NCBI RefSeq assembly: GCF_900230285.1
Contig: NZ_OCNK01000003.1
Location: forward strand, 806,001 to 870,000
DNA: 64,000 bases
From: Blastococcus haudaquaticus
GTDB lineage: Bacteria; Actinomycetota; Actinomycetes; Mycobacteriales; Geodermatophilaceae
Direction: 5' to 3'
Part shown: positions 16,941 through 25,133 of the stretch, one piece after another
Layout: each line of letters opens with the position of its first letter
Numbering within the stretch: position 1 is the stretch's first letter
Made by a program: the position numbers and the translations under genes
Notes under the pieces: model-generated
What the model was told of the DNA's origin: nothing
The model's database searches: none
The model's input: the letters and a program-made list of their open reading frames with translations, nothing else

Positions 16941-17894
16941 GTGGCCGAGCTCCGATCCCGTCGTTCCAACCTCGCCGTCCCGGGGAGCAACCCCCGGTTC
17001 CTGGAGAAGGCCAAGGGCCTCCCCGCCGACCAGGTGTTCCTCGACCTCGAGGACGCGTGCGCGCCGCTGGCCAAGCCCGGTGCCCGCAAGAACATCGTGG
17101 CGGCGCTGAACGAGGGCGGCTGGGGCGACAAGATCCGCACGGTCCGGGTGAACGACTGGACGACGGAGTGGACGTTCCAGGACGTGCTCGAGGTCGTCGG
17201 CGGCGCGGGAGCCGAGCTCGACTGCATCATGCTGCCCAAGGTCCAGGACGCCGCCCAGGTGAAGGCGCTGGACCTGCTGCTCACCCAGATCGAGAAGGCC
17301 AACGGCCTGGAGGTCGGCCGGATCGGCATCGAGGCGCAGATCGAGACGGCGCAGGGCCTGATCAACGTCAACGACATCGCGTTCGCCAGCGACCGGATCG
17401 AGACGATCATCTTCGGCCCGGCCGACTTCATGGCCAGCATCAACATGAAGTCGCTCGTCGTGGGCGCCCTGCACCCCGACTACCCGGGCGACCCGTTCCA
17501 CTACATCCTCATGCAGATCCTCATGGCCGCCCGCGCCCGTGGCGTGCAGGCCATCGACGGTCCCTTCCTGCAGGTGCGCGACGTGCCTGCGTTCGAGGAG
17601 GTCGCCAAGCGCTCGGCGATGCTCGGCTTCGACGGCAAGTGGGTGCTGCACCCGGGCCAGATCGACGCGGCCAACGAGATCTACGCGCCGTCGCAGGAGG
17701 ACTACGACCACGCCGAGCTGATCCTCGACGCCTACGACTGGGCGACGTCGGAGGCCGGCGGCAAGAAGGGCTCGGCGATGCTCGGCGACGAGATGATCGA
17801 CGAGGCCAGCCGCAAGATGGCCCTGGTCATCGCCGGCAAGGGCCGCGCGGCCGGCATGGAGCGGACGTCGTCCTTCACCCCGCCGGAGCAGTGA
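16941..17894 (+). CDS. HpcH/HpaI aldolase / CoA ester lyase (L-malyl-CoA/beta-methylmalyl-CoA lyase type)
   Basis: CitE-like TIM-barrel lyase of 317 residues. Conserved pieces are LAVPGSNPRFLEKA at the start, DQVFLDLEDACAP (Glu/Asp for metal), IEAQIETAQGL (metal-binding Glu), FGPADFMAS and GFDGKWVLHPGQID. Length and motifs match malyl-CoA/methylmalyl-CoA lyases that cleave to glyoxylate plus acetyl- or propionyl-CoA. GTG at 16941 has GGAGG at good spacing. With the acyl-CoA dehydrogenase at 18525 it could serve an ethylmalonyl-CoA-type route, but no ccr, mutase or MaoC gene is nearby. Confidence 0.82.
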   Translation: MAELRSRRSNLAVPGSNPRFLEKAKGLPADQVFLDLEDACAPLAKPGARKNIVAALNEGGWGDKIRTVRVNDWTTEWTFQDVLEVVGGAGAELDCIMLPKVQDAAQVKALDLLLTQIEKANGLEVGRIGIEAQIETAQGLINVNDIAFASDRIETIIFGPADFMASINMKSLVVGALHPDYPGDPFHYILMQILMAARARGVQAIDGPFLQVRDVPAFEEVAKRSAMLGFDGKWVLHPGQIDAANEIYAPSQEDYDHAELILDAYDWATSEAGGKKGSAMLGDEMIDEASRKMALVIAGKGRAAGMERTSSFTPPEQ

Positions 17895-17915
17895 GTTCGC
17901 CCCACTGACGCACCT

Positions 17916-17953
17916 CGACGCGGCGGTGCCCCGACCGGGGCGCCGCCGCGTCG
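17916..17953. terminator. Bidirectional terminator hairpin
   Basis: A 17-bp stem (one G-U wobble) with loop GACC lies between the convergent lyase and DUF4190-like genes. No T-run follows on the plus strand, as is common at high GC. Confidence 0.75.
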
Positions 17954-17957
17954 TCGT

Positions 17958-18392
17958 TCAGGAGAAGCCGTTGCTGCTGAACGCCGCGAAGGCGACCAGC
18001 CAGAGCACGATCATGCCGACGAAGATCGCCGTGACGATGCCGCCGACGATGATCCCGGCCAGCGCCAGGCCCTCGCCGTCCTCACCGGTCTGCCGGATCT
18101 GCCTGCGGGCGACGATGCCCAGGACCAGCCCGGCCGGCGCGAAGACGAACGCCATCACCAGGGCGAGGATCGCCATCGTGTTGGTCGGCCGCCCGTAGAC
18201 CGGCGGGTAGCCCGGCGGCGGCCCGTACGCCGGGGGCGGGAAACCCGGCTGCCCGTACCCGGGCGGGCCGTAGGCCGGTGGGCCGTAGCCGGGGGCCGGT
18301 TGGCCGTACCCGGCCGGCGGCGCCCCCGCGGGGGGAGGCGGCGGTGGGGACGGCGGATCGCCCCGGTAGAGGTTCTCGTCGTTGCTGCTCAT
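17958..18392 (-). CDS. DUF4190-type membrane protein with Pro/Gly/Tyr-rich N-terminus
   Basis: A 144-residue protein. Residues 1-70 are low-complexity, Pro/Gly/Tyr-rich repeats (GYGQPAPGYGPPAYGPPGYG) with acidic start MSSNDENLYRGD. The C-terminal half has two membrane helices (MAILALVMAFVFAPAGLVLGIVARRQI and LALAGIIVGGIVTAIFVGMIVLW), the DUF4190 layout. Function unknown; such proteins often sit near envelope genes. ATG at 18392 follows an AGGAGG-like site. Confidence 0.8.
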   Translation of the reverse strand: MSSNDENLYRGDPPSPPPPPPAGAPPAGYGQPAPGYGPPAYGPPGYGQPGFPPPAYGPPPGYPPVYGRPTNTMAILALVMAFVFAPAGLVLGIVARRQIRQTGEDGEGLALAGIIVGGIVTAIFVGMIVLWLVAFAAFSSNGFS

Positions 18393-18524
18393 GCGTCCTC
18401 CTGGCGGGCGGTCCCGGTCGGGGGGTACTCCACCACGCGGACGGGCGATGCCTGACCAGGCACACGGCGGAGGGCCCCGGGATGTGGCCCATACTCACCG
18501 GTAACTCGGACACCGCCGTCCCGA

Positions 18525-19736
18525 ATGGAGCGCCCGTTGACCCGCTTGGCCCAGACCGCCGATCTGACCGACATCCAGCGCGAGATCCTGTCGACGGTCA
18601 GGAGCTTCGTCGACAAGGAGATCATCCCGCACGCGCAGGAGCTCGAGCACGGCGACGTCTACCCGCAGGAGATCGTCGACGGGCTCAAGGAGCTGGGCAT
18701 CTTCGGGCTGATGATCCCCGAGGAGTACGGCGGCCTGGGGGAGTCCCTGCTCACCTACGCGCTCGTGGTCGAGGAGATCGCCCGCGGCTGGATGAGCGTC
18801 TCCGGCGTCATCAACACGCACTTCATCGTCGCCTACATGATCAAGCAGCACGGCACGCAGGAGCAGAAGGAGCACTACCTCCCGCGGATGGCCACCGGTG
18901 AGGTACGCGGCGCCTTCTCGATGTCGGAGCCCGGGCTGGGGTCCGACGTCGCCGGCATCCGGACCAAGGCCGTCAAGCAGGCCGACGGCGGCTACGTCAT
19001 CGACGGCCAGAAGATGTGGCTGACCAACGGCGGCAGCTCCACGCTGGTCGCCGCGCTCGTGCGCACCGACGAGGGTGCCGAGAAGGCCCACCAGAACCTC
19101 ACGACCTTCCTGGTCGAGAAGCCTTCGGGCTTCGGTGAGGTCAAGCCCGGGCTGACCATCCCCGGGAAGATCGACAAGATGGGCTACAAGGGCGTCGACA
19201 CCACCGAGCTGGTGTTCGACGGCTACCGGGCCGAGGCCGGCGACATCCTCGGTGGGGCGCCCGGCAAGGGCTTCGCCCAGATGATGGACGGCGTCGAGGT
19301 CGGCCGGGTCAACGTCGCCGCCCGCGCCTGCGGCATCTCCATCCGGGCCTTCGAGCTGGCCGTCGCCTACGCCCAGCAGCGGGAGACCTTCGGCAAGCCG
19401 ATCGCGCAGCACCAGGCGATCGCCTTCCAGCTGGCCGAGATGGCGACCAAGGTCGAGGCCGCGCACCTGATGATGGTCAACGCCGCCCGCCTCAAGGACG
19501 CCGGACAGCGCAACGACGTCGAGGCCGGCATGGCCAAGCTCATCGCCAGCGAGTACTGCGCCGAGGTGACCACGCAGTCCTTCCGGATCCACGGCGGCTA
19601 CGGGTACTCGAAGGAGTACGAGATCGAGCGGCTCATGCGCGAGGCGCCGTTCCTCCTCATCGGCGAGGGCACCAGCGAGATCCAGAAGACGATCATCAGC
19701 CGAGGGCTGCTCAAGGAGTACAAGCTCAAGGGTTGA
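18525..19736 (+). CDS. Acyl-CoA dehydrogenase
   Basis: FAD flavoenzyme of 403 residues that oxidises an acyl-CoA to the 2-enoyl-CoA. The three-domain layout is clear: a helical N-terminus with IPEEYGGLG, beta domain GAFSMSEPGLGSDVAGI and KMWLTNGG, and C-terminal helices with QRETFGKPIAQHQAI, RIHGGYGYSKEYEIERL and GEGTSEIQ holding the usual catalytic Glu. Chain length and substrate cannot be told. TTG at 18537 is an alternative start. It ends at a strong hairpin. Confidence 0.92.
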   Translation: MERPLTRLAQTADLTDIQREILSTVRSFVDKEIIPHAQELEHGDVYPQEIVDGLKELGIFGLMIPEEYGGLGESLLTYALVVEEIARGWMSVSGVINTHFIVAYMIKQHGTQEQKEHYLPRMATGEVRGAFSMSEPGLGSDVAGIRTKAVKQADGGYVIDGQKMWLTNGGSSTLVAALVRTDEGAEKAHQNLTTFLVEKPSGFGEVKPGLTIPGKIDKMGYKGVDTTELVFDGYRAEAGDILGGAPGKGFAQMMDGVEVGRVNVAARACGISIRAFELAVAYAQQRETFGKPIAQHQAIAFQLAEMATKVEAAHLMMVNAARLKDAGQRNDVEAGMAKLIASEYCAEVTTQSFRIHGGYGYSKEYEIERLMREAPFLLIGEGTSEIQKTIISRGLLKEYKLKG

Positions 19737-19748
19737 CGCAGCGTGGAA

Positions 19749-19789
19749 CCACAGAGGCCCGGAACCGAACTGGTTCTGGGCCTCCGTGG
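19749..19789. terminator. Bidirectional terminator hairpin
   Basis: An 18-bp stem with two wobble pairs and a 5-base loop lies between the convergent acyl-CoA dehydrogenase and DUF4230 genes. The minus-strand gene's stop is at 19794. Confidence 0.8.
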
Positions 19790-19793
19790 CCCT

Positions 19794-20486
19794 TCACGCG
19801 GGGTCGTCGGTGAAGCGGACCTCGACCTCGTCGACGCCCAATGCCCCGGCGAGGCCGGTCAGCATGGCGCGGGTGTTGGTCTCGGCGCGCTCGCGGAGGT
19901 CGCTCTCCGCTGCGGCTGCTGTGATCCGGTCCTCGGCCTCCGCGTAGACCGCGCTGTCGTCGACCGGGTCGTCGCCGACGGCGTCGCCGATCCGTTCGAA
20001 CAGGCCGCGGTCGCGGTCGAGGACGCGGCTCTCCTCCGGGTCGATGCGGACCTCGTCCAGCCGAGGGGCCGGCAGCTCGATGGTCGCGGACGTGCCGTCC
20101 GCGGAGAGCGTCACCGCACCGGCGTCGAGGGCCGCGAAGTCGACGTAGGCGTCGGCGGTGCCGGTCGCGAGCAGCTGGACCCGCTCGCCGCTGATCGCCG
20201 AGGGCACGTAGCGGGTGTCCACCTCGCGGTCGACGACGACCTGGAAGGTGCCCGTCGCCGCGTGGTACTCCTCCAGGTCCTGGAGGGTGAGCAGCAGCGG
20301 GGTCGTGCTCCGGTCGACGACGTCCTGCCCGAAGAGCTCCCCGGGCAGCCAGTCGGCGACCTTCATGCCGACCGGCACGAGGACGACGACGCCGACCCCT
20401 GCCGCGACGAGCCGCAGCGGGACACGGCGACGGCGGCGCGGCGCCGGCTCGGCGGACACGGGGCGGGACGACAGCAGCGTGGGCAT
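19794..20486 (-). CDS. DUF4230 domain protein, membrane-anchored
   Basis: A 230-residue protein with a basic N-terminus (APRRRRRVPLRL), one membrane helix (LVAAGVGVVVLVPVGMKVADWL) and an extracytoplasmic DUF4230 domain (LEEYHAATGTFQVVVD, VPSAISGERVQLLATGTADAYVDF). The function of the family is not known. ATG at 20486 is preferred; an upstream in-frame ATG near 20567 would add a poorly conserved leader. It ends against the hairpin at 19749. Confidence 0.75.
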   Translation of the reverse strand: MPTLLSSRPVSAEPAPRRRRRVPLRLVAAGVGVVVLVPVGMKVADWLPGELFGQDVVDRSTTPLLLTLQDLEEYHAATGTFQVVVDREVDTRYVPSAISGERVQLLATGTADAYVDFAALDAGAVTLSADGTSATIELPAPRLDEVRIDPEESRVLDRDRGLFERIGDAVGDDPVDDSAVYAEAEDRITAAAAESDLRERAETNTRAMLTGLAGALGVDEVEVRFTDDPA

Positions 20487-20569
20487 GCGCGGCCTCTCGG
20501 GGGCAGGGGAGGAGGGGGCGGTGCTCACCCCGTGCAGCGGTGTGACCGCCCTCTCCATTCCCGACACCG

Positions 20570-20627
20570 CGAGATCTGCACACTCGCCGCCTTTCCACGC
20601 GCGATGAGGGCGAGTGTGCAGATCTCG
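20570..20627. repeat. Perfect 19-bp inverted repeat, intergenic
   Basis: Arms 20570-20588 and 20609-20627 (CGAGATCTGCACACTCGCC and its complement) flank a 20-base loop. It sits downstream of the ABC permease and upstream of the DUF4230 gene. It looks like a REP-type intergenic element or terminator; no second copy is in the window. Confidence 0.7.
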
Positions 20628-20645
20628 TCGGGCGGTGCGACTCGT

Positions 20646-21437
20646 TCAGCGGGCCGGACGGCGCTCGTAGTTCCGGCGCGCCCATAGGTAGCCGACCAGT
20701 GCCAGGGCCGCGCACCACGCCGTCGCCACCACGCCGCTGGAGCCGATCGCCGTGCCGGTGAGCAGGCCGCGCAGCGTCTCGATGATCGGCGTGAACGGCT
20801 GGTGCTCGGCGAACCAGCGCAGGCCGGCCGGCATCGACTCCACCGGCACGAAACCGCTGCCGAAGAACGGCAGGAGCATGAGCGGCATCGGCAGGTTGCT
20901 CGCGGCCTCGACGGTCTTCGTGTGCAGCCCCATGGCGATGGACAGCCAGGACAGCGCGAAGCTGGTCATCGCGAGGACGCCGAGCACCGCGAGCCATTCG
21001 ACCGGGTTCGCCTCGGGCCGGAAGCCGATCAGCAGGGCGACGGCGACGACCATCGCCAGGCCGACCATCGTCTGGATCACCGCGCCCACCACGTGCCCGG
21101 TGAGCACCGAGGCGCGGGCGATGGACATGGTGCGGAACCGGGCGATGATGCCCTCGGTCATGTCCATGGCGATGCCGATCGCCGTCCCCTGTGCGCCGCC
21201 GGCGATCGCGAGGATCAGGATGCCCGGGACGACGTAGGCGAGGTACTCCGCCCGGCCGCCGGACGGCAGCCCCAGGCCGGCGCCGAGCGTCCCGCCGAAG
21301 ACGAAGACGAACATCAGCAGGAAGACGATGGGCAGCGCGGCGACGATCACGGTCAGCCCGGGATAGCGCACGGCGCGCTTGAGGTTGCGGCGCAGCATCG
21401 TCGCCGAGTCGCGCGCGGTCAGGGCCAGCGTGCTCAC
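20646..21437 (-). CDS. ABC-2 type exporter permease
   Basis: Membrane subunit of 263 residues with six helices of the DrrB/ABC-2 family (LTVIVAALPIVFLLMFVFVF, EYLAYVVPGILILAIAGGAQG, VVGAVIQTMVGLAMVVAVALLIG, LGVLAMTSFALSWLSIAMGL). The G(F)VPVESMPAGLRWFAEHQPFTPIIETLRGLL segment is typical of daunorubicin-type exporters. It overlaps the ATPase gene by 4 bases and is the last gene of the RHH - DUF4097 - ABC operon. The exported compound is unknown. Confidence 0.88.
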   Translation of the reverse strand: MSTLALTARDSATMLRRNLKRAVRYPGLTVIVAALPIVFLLMFVFVFGGTLGAGLGLPSGGRAEYLAYVVPGILILAIAGGAQGTAIGIAMDMTEGIIARFRTMSIARASVLTGHVVGAVIQTMVGLAMVVAVALLIGFRPEANPVEWLAVLGVLAMTSFALSWLSIAMGLHTKTVEAASNLPMPLMLLPFFGSGFVPVESMPAGLRWFAEHQPFTPIIETLRGLLTGTAIGSSGVVATAWCAALALVGYLWARRNYERRPAR

Positions 21438-22381
21438 GAGGTCACCTCTGCGGGGGTCGGGCGGCCGGTGAGGGCCAGGAAGACGTCGTCCAGGTCGGGG
21501 GTGTTCACGGCGAGACCGGCGACGTCGACGCCGGCCCCGTCGAGCCGGGCGAGCAGCGCCTTGAGCGTGGCGACGCTGCCGTCGCCGGGGACCTCGAGGG
21601 TGAGCGCGCCCTCGTCGGCCGGTGGCATCCCGAGGAGGCGGGCCGCGCGCTGGAGCGGCTCGGCTCCGGCGAACTCGAGCCGGATGTGGCCCCCGGGCAC
21701 CATGCGCTTGAGCTCGTCGGCGGTGCCCTCGGCGACCAGCCCCCCGGCGTCCAGGACGCCGATCCGGTCGGCCAGCTGGTCGGCCTCCTCCAGGTACTGG
21801 GTGGTGAGCAGGATGGTGGCGCCGTCGGCGACGAGGCCGCGGACGATGTCCCACATCGCCCGGCGGCTGCGCGGATCCAGACCGGTGGTGGGCTCGTCGA
21901 GGAAGACCACGCGGGGGTCGCCCATCAGGCCCATCGCGAGGTCCAGCCGCCGCCGCATGCCGCCGGAGTAGGTGCTGGGCACGCGGTCGGCGGCGTCGAG
22001 CAGGTCGAACCGTGCCAGCAGGTCGGTGGCCCGGCGCTGACCCTCCCGGCGACCGACGTGCAGCAGGTCGGCCATGAGCCGCAGGTTCTCCGCACCGGTC
22101 AGCAGGTCGTCGACGGCGGAGAACTGGCCGGTGAGCGCGATCGAGGCGCGCACGGCGTCCGGCTCGCGACGCAGGTCGTGGCCCGCGATGCGGACCTCCC
22201 CGCCGTCGGCGGGGATGAGGGTGGACAGGATGTCGACGGTGGTCGTCTTCCCGGCCCCGTTCGGGCCCAGCAGGGCGAAGACCGTCCCCTCGGGCACGGT
22301 GAGGTCGAGCCCGTCGAGGACGACCTTGGGGCCGTAGGACTTGCGCAGGCCGGTGACGGCGATGGCCGCGGTGGGCTTCAT
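21434..22381 (-). CDS. ABC exporter ATP-binding protein (DrrA family)
   Basis: A 315-residue ATPase. Walker A is LLGPNGAGKTT (about residues 38-48), the signature YSGGMRRRLDLA, Walker B VVFLDEPTTGLDP, and the H-loop position is TTQYLEEAD with Gln where most ABC proteins have His, usual for the DrrA group. The C-terminal extension matches the DrrA regulatory domain. It powers the permease encoded by the overlapping downstream gene. Twelve bp separate it from the DUF4097 gene. Confidence 0.9.
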   Translation of the reverse strand: MKPTAAIAVTGLRKSYGPKVVLDGLDLTVPEGTVFALLGPNGAGKTTTVDILSTLIPADGGEVRIAGHDLRREPDAVRASIALTGQFSAVDDLLTGAENLRLMADLLHVGRREGQRRATDLLARFDLLDAADRVPSTYSGGMRRRLDLAMGLMGDPRVVFLDEPTTGLDPRSRRAMWDIVRGLVADGATILLTTQYLEEADQLADRIGVLDAGGLVAEGTADELKRMVPGGHIRLEFAGAEPLQRAARLLGMPPADEGALTLEVPGDGSVATLKALLARLDGAGVDVAGLAVNTPDLDDVFLALTGRPTPAEVTS

Positions 22382-22393
22382 GGTCAGGTCCTC

Positions 22394-23185
22394 TCAGGCC
22401 CGGCGGATGAGGATGTCGCCGTAGGACGTGCGGGCGTGGATCTCGACGGTCTCGCCGGCGCCCTCGGGTCCTTCGGTCTCGGTGAGCGTGTTGCGGATGC
22501 GACCGGAGCCCGACTGGACGTCGAGCCAGGCCGCCGTCCCCTCCCGGACGCCGGCCTCGACCTCGCCGTAGGCGGTCTCCAGCACCAGTGAGCCGCGGAC
22601 CGCCTCGCCGACGCGCACCTGGCCGTACTTCGTGCTGCCGGTGAGCGAGTCGAGGGCCCGGTCGACGGTGACGTCGCCGTAGCCGGTGCCGAGGCGGGTG
22701 GGGCCGGCGGCCTCACCGACGCGGACGTTGCCGTAGGCCGTGGTCACGTCCGCCTCCCCGTCGACGGCGGCCGCGGAGACGTTCCCGCTGGACGTGCGGG
22801 CACGCAGGCTGCCCGCGCGGTCGAGACGCAGGTCGCCGTGCTTGCTCTCCAGGGCGACGGCGCCCAGGCGGCCGGCGCAGGTGATCTCGCCGGCGAGCGT
22901 GCGGACGTCGACGGAGGATCCGGCGGGGAGGACGACGTCGACCTCGATCTCCGGCCCCGAGCCGAAGAAGAGCAGGCGCGGGCGGCTGGTCGACCGGACG
23001 AGCAGCTCGCCGGCGGTGAAGGTGACCACCGTCTGCTCGGCCGCGGCGACGTCGGCGGCGCTGCGCTCGCTGCGCGGGCGGACGGTGACGACGGTGTCGT
23101 GGCGGTCGTCGGCGCGGACGCGGACCGATCCGGAGACGACCTCGATGCGGGCCGCGATGGGTCCGGGGGTGTCGAACGTGGGCAT
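22394..23185 (-). CDS. DUF4097 beta-helix adhesin-like protein
   Basis: A 263-residue protein built of repeating short beta strands (LRARTSSGNVSAAAVDGEADVTTAYGNVRVGEA, TGYGDVTVDRA, GSTKYGQVRVGEA, ARTSYGDILI), the DUF4097 pattern. There is no signal peptide or membrane helix, so it is likely cytoplasmic. Genes of this family often sit beside DrrAB-like exporters, as here, but the role is unknown. ATG at 23185; the next gene is 12 bp downstream. Confidence 0.82.
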   Translation of the reverse strand: MPTFDTPGPIAARIEVVSGSVRVRADDRHDTVVTVRPRSERSAADVAAAEQTVVTFTAGELLVRSTSRPRLLFFGSGPEIEVDVVLPAGSSVDVRTLAGEITCAGRLGAVALESKHGDLRLDRAGSLRARTSSGNVSAAAVDGEADVTTAYGNVRVGEAAGPTRLGTGYGDVTVDRALDSLTGSTKYGQVRVGEAVRGSLVLETAYGEVEAGVREGTAAWLDVQSGSGRIRNTLTETEGPEGAGETVEIHARTSYGDILIRRA

Positions 23186-23271
23186 GGCTGCGCCTTCCTC
23201 AGGGCAGGGGTGGGTGCCCCCGGGCCGGTCGGCCGGGGTGGCGGTGCGGTGCGGTGCGGGCGGGGCGCGGG

Positions 23272-23802
23272 CTAGCGCGCCCATCCCGTGTACTGCGAGC
23301 CGCCGGCCCACCGGCCGCGACGGGCGTCGGACGACGGGCGGGGCGTGGGCTCCATCGCGGTGGCGACGGCGCGGACGAGCCAGGTGTTGACCGAGACGCC
23401 CAGGCGTGCGGCGGCGTCGTCGACGCGGGCCTTCAGCTGCTCGGGCAGCCGCAGGGTGATGCGGAGCGTGCCCCCTTCGTCGAGGTCGATGAGGGGGTCC
23501 TGCGCCTGGGGGCTCTCGGGTGCGGGGGAGTCGGCGGCCGGGCCGGCGGGCGGCTCGACCGGGGGAGAGGTGACGGCGAAGCCGAGGTCGCTGCCGCGGA
23601 GCCGCACGTCGACGGTGCCGGGAGCGAGCTGGCCGGTGATCTCCTCCGCCGCCTGGGACAGTGCGCTGAGCAGCGCCAGGCGGACCGAGGACTCCAGCGG
23701 AGCGGTGAGTCGCTCCGCCAGCGCGCGGGCCTCCTCGCCGCCGGCATCGGCCGCGGTGAGCAGGTCGCGGCGGAGCTGGTCGACGAACGGGGTGAGGTCC
23801 AT
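23272..23802 (-). CDS. HicB-like ribbon-helix-helix protein, likely operon regulator
   Basis: A 176-residue protein. The C-terminal part LRITLRLPEQLKARVDDAAARLGVSVNTWLVRAVATAM (about residues 112-150) is a HicB/Arc-type ribbon-helix-helix DNA-binding domain. The N-terminal half is helical, and a Pro-rich linker joins them. No HicA toxin is adjacent. It is the first gene of the operon with DUF4097 and the DrrAB exporter. Three TGACACC half-sites lie directly upstream (23813-23863), so autoregulation is likely. Confidence 0.75.
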   Translation of the reverse strand: MDLTPFVDQLRRDLLTAADAGGEEARALAERLTAPLESSVRLALLSALSQAAEEITGQLAPGTVDVRLRGSDLGFAVTSPPVEPPAGPAADSPAPESPQAQDPLIDLDEGGTLRITLRLPEQLKARVDDAAARLGVSVNTWLVRAVATAMEPTPRPSSDARRGRWAGGSQYTGWAR

Positions 23803-23812
23803 GGCGTCACTA

Positions 23813-23863
23813 TGACACCAGGATGACGTCAACCGCAAGAGGAATGACACCACCGTGGTGTCA
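23813..23863. promoter_or_regulatory. Candidate operator cluster for the RHH protein
   Basis: TGACACCA occurs at 23813-23820 and 23845-23852. Its inverse TGGTGTCA at 23856-23863 forms a 19-bp dyad with the second copy. TGACGTCA at 23824-23831 is a perfect palindrome between them. The first and second direct copies are 32 bp apart, about three helical turns. Confidence 0.6.
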
Positions 23864-23919
23864 CGAGGGGGCTCCCGCCCCTCCCGGGCCCCCTGTCCAG
23901 CGGCGTGTAGGCAGGACGC

Positions 23920-24855
23920 ATGCGTGCCGCGGGAGTGACCGAGTTCGGTGGGCCGGAGGCCTTGCACATCGTCGACGTGGAGCCCGAGCCCCTCGGGCCG
24001 GGTCAGGTGCGGCTCCGGGTGGAGGCAGCCGCGGTGAACCCCACCGACACCTACGCCCGGTCGGGTGCCTATGCCGAGCGCGACCCGGTGAAGACGCCGC
24101 CGTGGGTGCCGGGCATGGACGTGGCCGGGGTCGTCGCCGAGGTGGGCGAGGGTGTGGACCATCTGGCCGTCGGCGATACGGCGATGGGCATCGTCGTCCC
24201 GTTCGGTCCCCACGGGGCTTACCGGGAGGACAAGGTGCTGTCAGGGAACTCGGTGGTCCGCGTGCCGGCGGGCATCGGCGCCGTGGCCGCCTCGACTCTG
24301 CCCATGAACGGGCTCACGGCCCGCTTCGCGCTCGACCTCATGGCGCTGAGGCCGGGGCAGGTCCTCGCGGTGACCGGTGCGGCCGGGGCCTTCGGCGGCT
24401 ACGTCGTCCAGCTGGCGAAGGCCGACGGGCTGACCGTCGTCGCCGATGCCTCCGAGGCCGACGAGGCGCTGGTCCGCGAGCTGGGGGCCGACGTGGTGGT
24501 GCGGCGGGGTGCGGGTGTGGCGGCGCGGATCCGCGAGCACGTCCCGGAGGGCGTCGACGGTCTGGCCGACGGCTCCGTGCAGGACGCCCAGGTGCTGCCC
24601 GCGGTGAAGGACGGCGGCGCGGTGGCGACCGTCCGCGGCTACCGCGGCGACGGGCAGCGGGGCCTCCGCGTCTTCCCGACGCTGGTCCGCAGGGTGGCCG
24701 AGGACCGCGCCGCCCTCGATCGGCTGCGGCAGCAGGCGGAGGACGGCGTCCTCACCCTGCGCGTCGCGCAGACCCTCCCGCTCGAGGAGGCGGCGGAGGC
24801 GCATCGCATGCTGGAACGCGGTGGTATCCGCGGCCGGCTGGTGCTCACTTTCTGA
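23920..24855 (+). CDS. Zinc-free MDR family NADPH:quinone oxidoreductase-like protein
   Basis: Medium-chain dehydrogenase/reductase of 311 residues. The N-terminal GroES-like domain has AAAVNPTDTYARSGAY, which lacks zinc ligands, and PWVPGMDVAGVVAEVGEGV. The Rossmann motif is VLAVTGAAGAFGGYVVQLAK (about residues 148-167). The C-terminal EEAAEAHRMLERGGIRGRLVL is the quinone-reductase ending. The substrate is unknown. It is divergent from the RHH operon; the start is near 23863, so its promoter region may share the RHH operators. Confidence 0.87.
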   Translation: MRAAGVTEFGGPEALHIVDVEPEPLGPGQVRLRVEAAAVNPTDTYARSGAYAERDPVKTPPWVPGMDVAGVVAEVGEGVDHLAVGDTAMGIVVPFGPHGAYREDKVLSGNSVVRVPAGIGAVAASTLPMNGLTARFALDLMALRPGQVLAVTGAAGAFGGYVVQLAKADGLTVVADASEADEALVRELGADVVVRRGAGVAARIREHVPEGVDGLADGSVQDAQVLPAVKDGGAVATVRGYRGDGQRGLRVFPTLVRRVAEDRAALDRLRQQAEDGVLTLRVAQTLPLEEAAEAHRMLERGGIRGRLVLTF

Positions 24856-25133
24856 TCTCGGGTGGCGACCCCTCCGTAGTCGTGTGACAGTCCGGTCGCA
24901 GACCGACGAGGGGGCGATGTGGGCAGGGCGGGGCAGCACTGCCGGCCGCCCGGCCCCGCGCAGGCGCCCGCCATCCGATCGGGTGGCCCGGCAGCAACGA
25001 GACGGACTGGTCCGTCTAGTGTGCTGACCGCAGACCGCCCTCGTCCCCTCGACCGGCCGGCCCCGGCGCGTACGCGCAGCTCGGGCCGGGGGTCGCTTCG
25101 GGACGGCGGGCCTTCACGACACGGGGGATCTTT
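24856..25133 (+). promoter_or_regulatory. Leader/promoter region of the type VII-like operon
   Basis: A 278-bp gap before the 918-residue gene. It holds the TetR-type palindrome at 25000-25017 and an overlapping TAGTGT (25017-25022) that fits a -10 hexamer. I see no small gene or riboswitch in it. Confidence 0.45.
25000..25017. promoter_or_regulatory. TetR-type operator palindrome
   Basis: AGACGGAC-TG-GTCCGTCT is a perfect 8-bp inverted repeat with a 2-bp spacer, the common shape of actinobacterial TetR-family operators. It overlaps the candidate -10 and lies about 115 bp before the operon's first start. No tetR gene is in the window. Confidence 0.6.

Noticed and set aside
24241-24939. Minus-strand frame opposite the quinone-reductase-like gene
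   Set aside because: The plus-strand product has the GroES-like and Rossmann motifs; the minus frame is a shadow.
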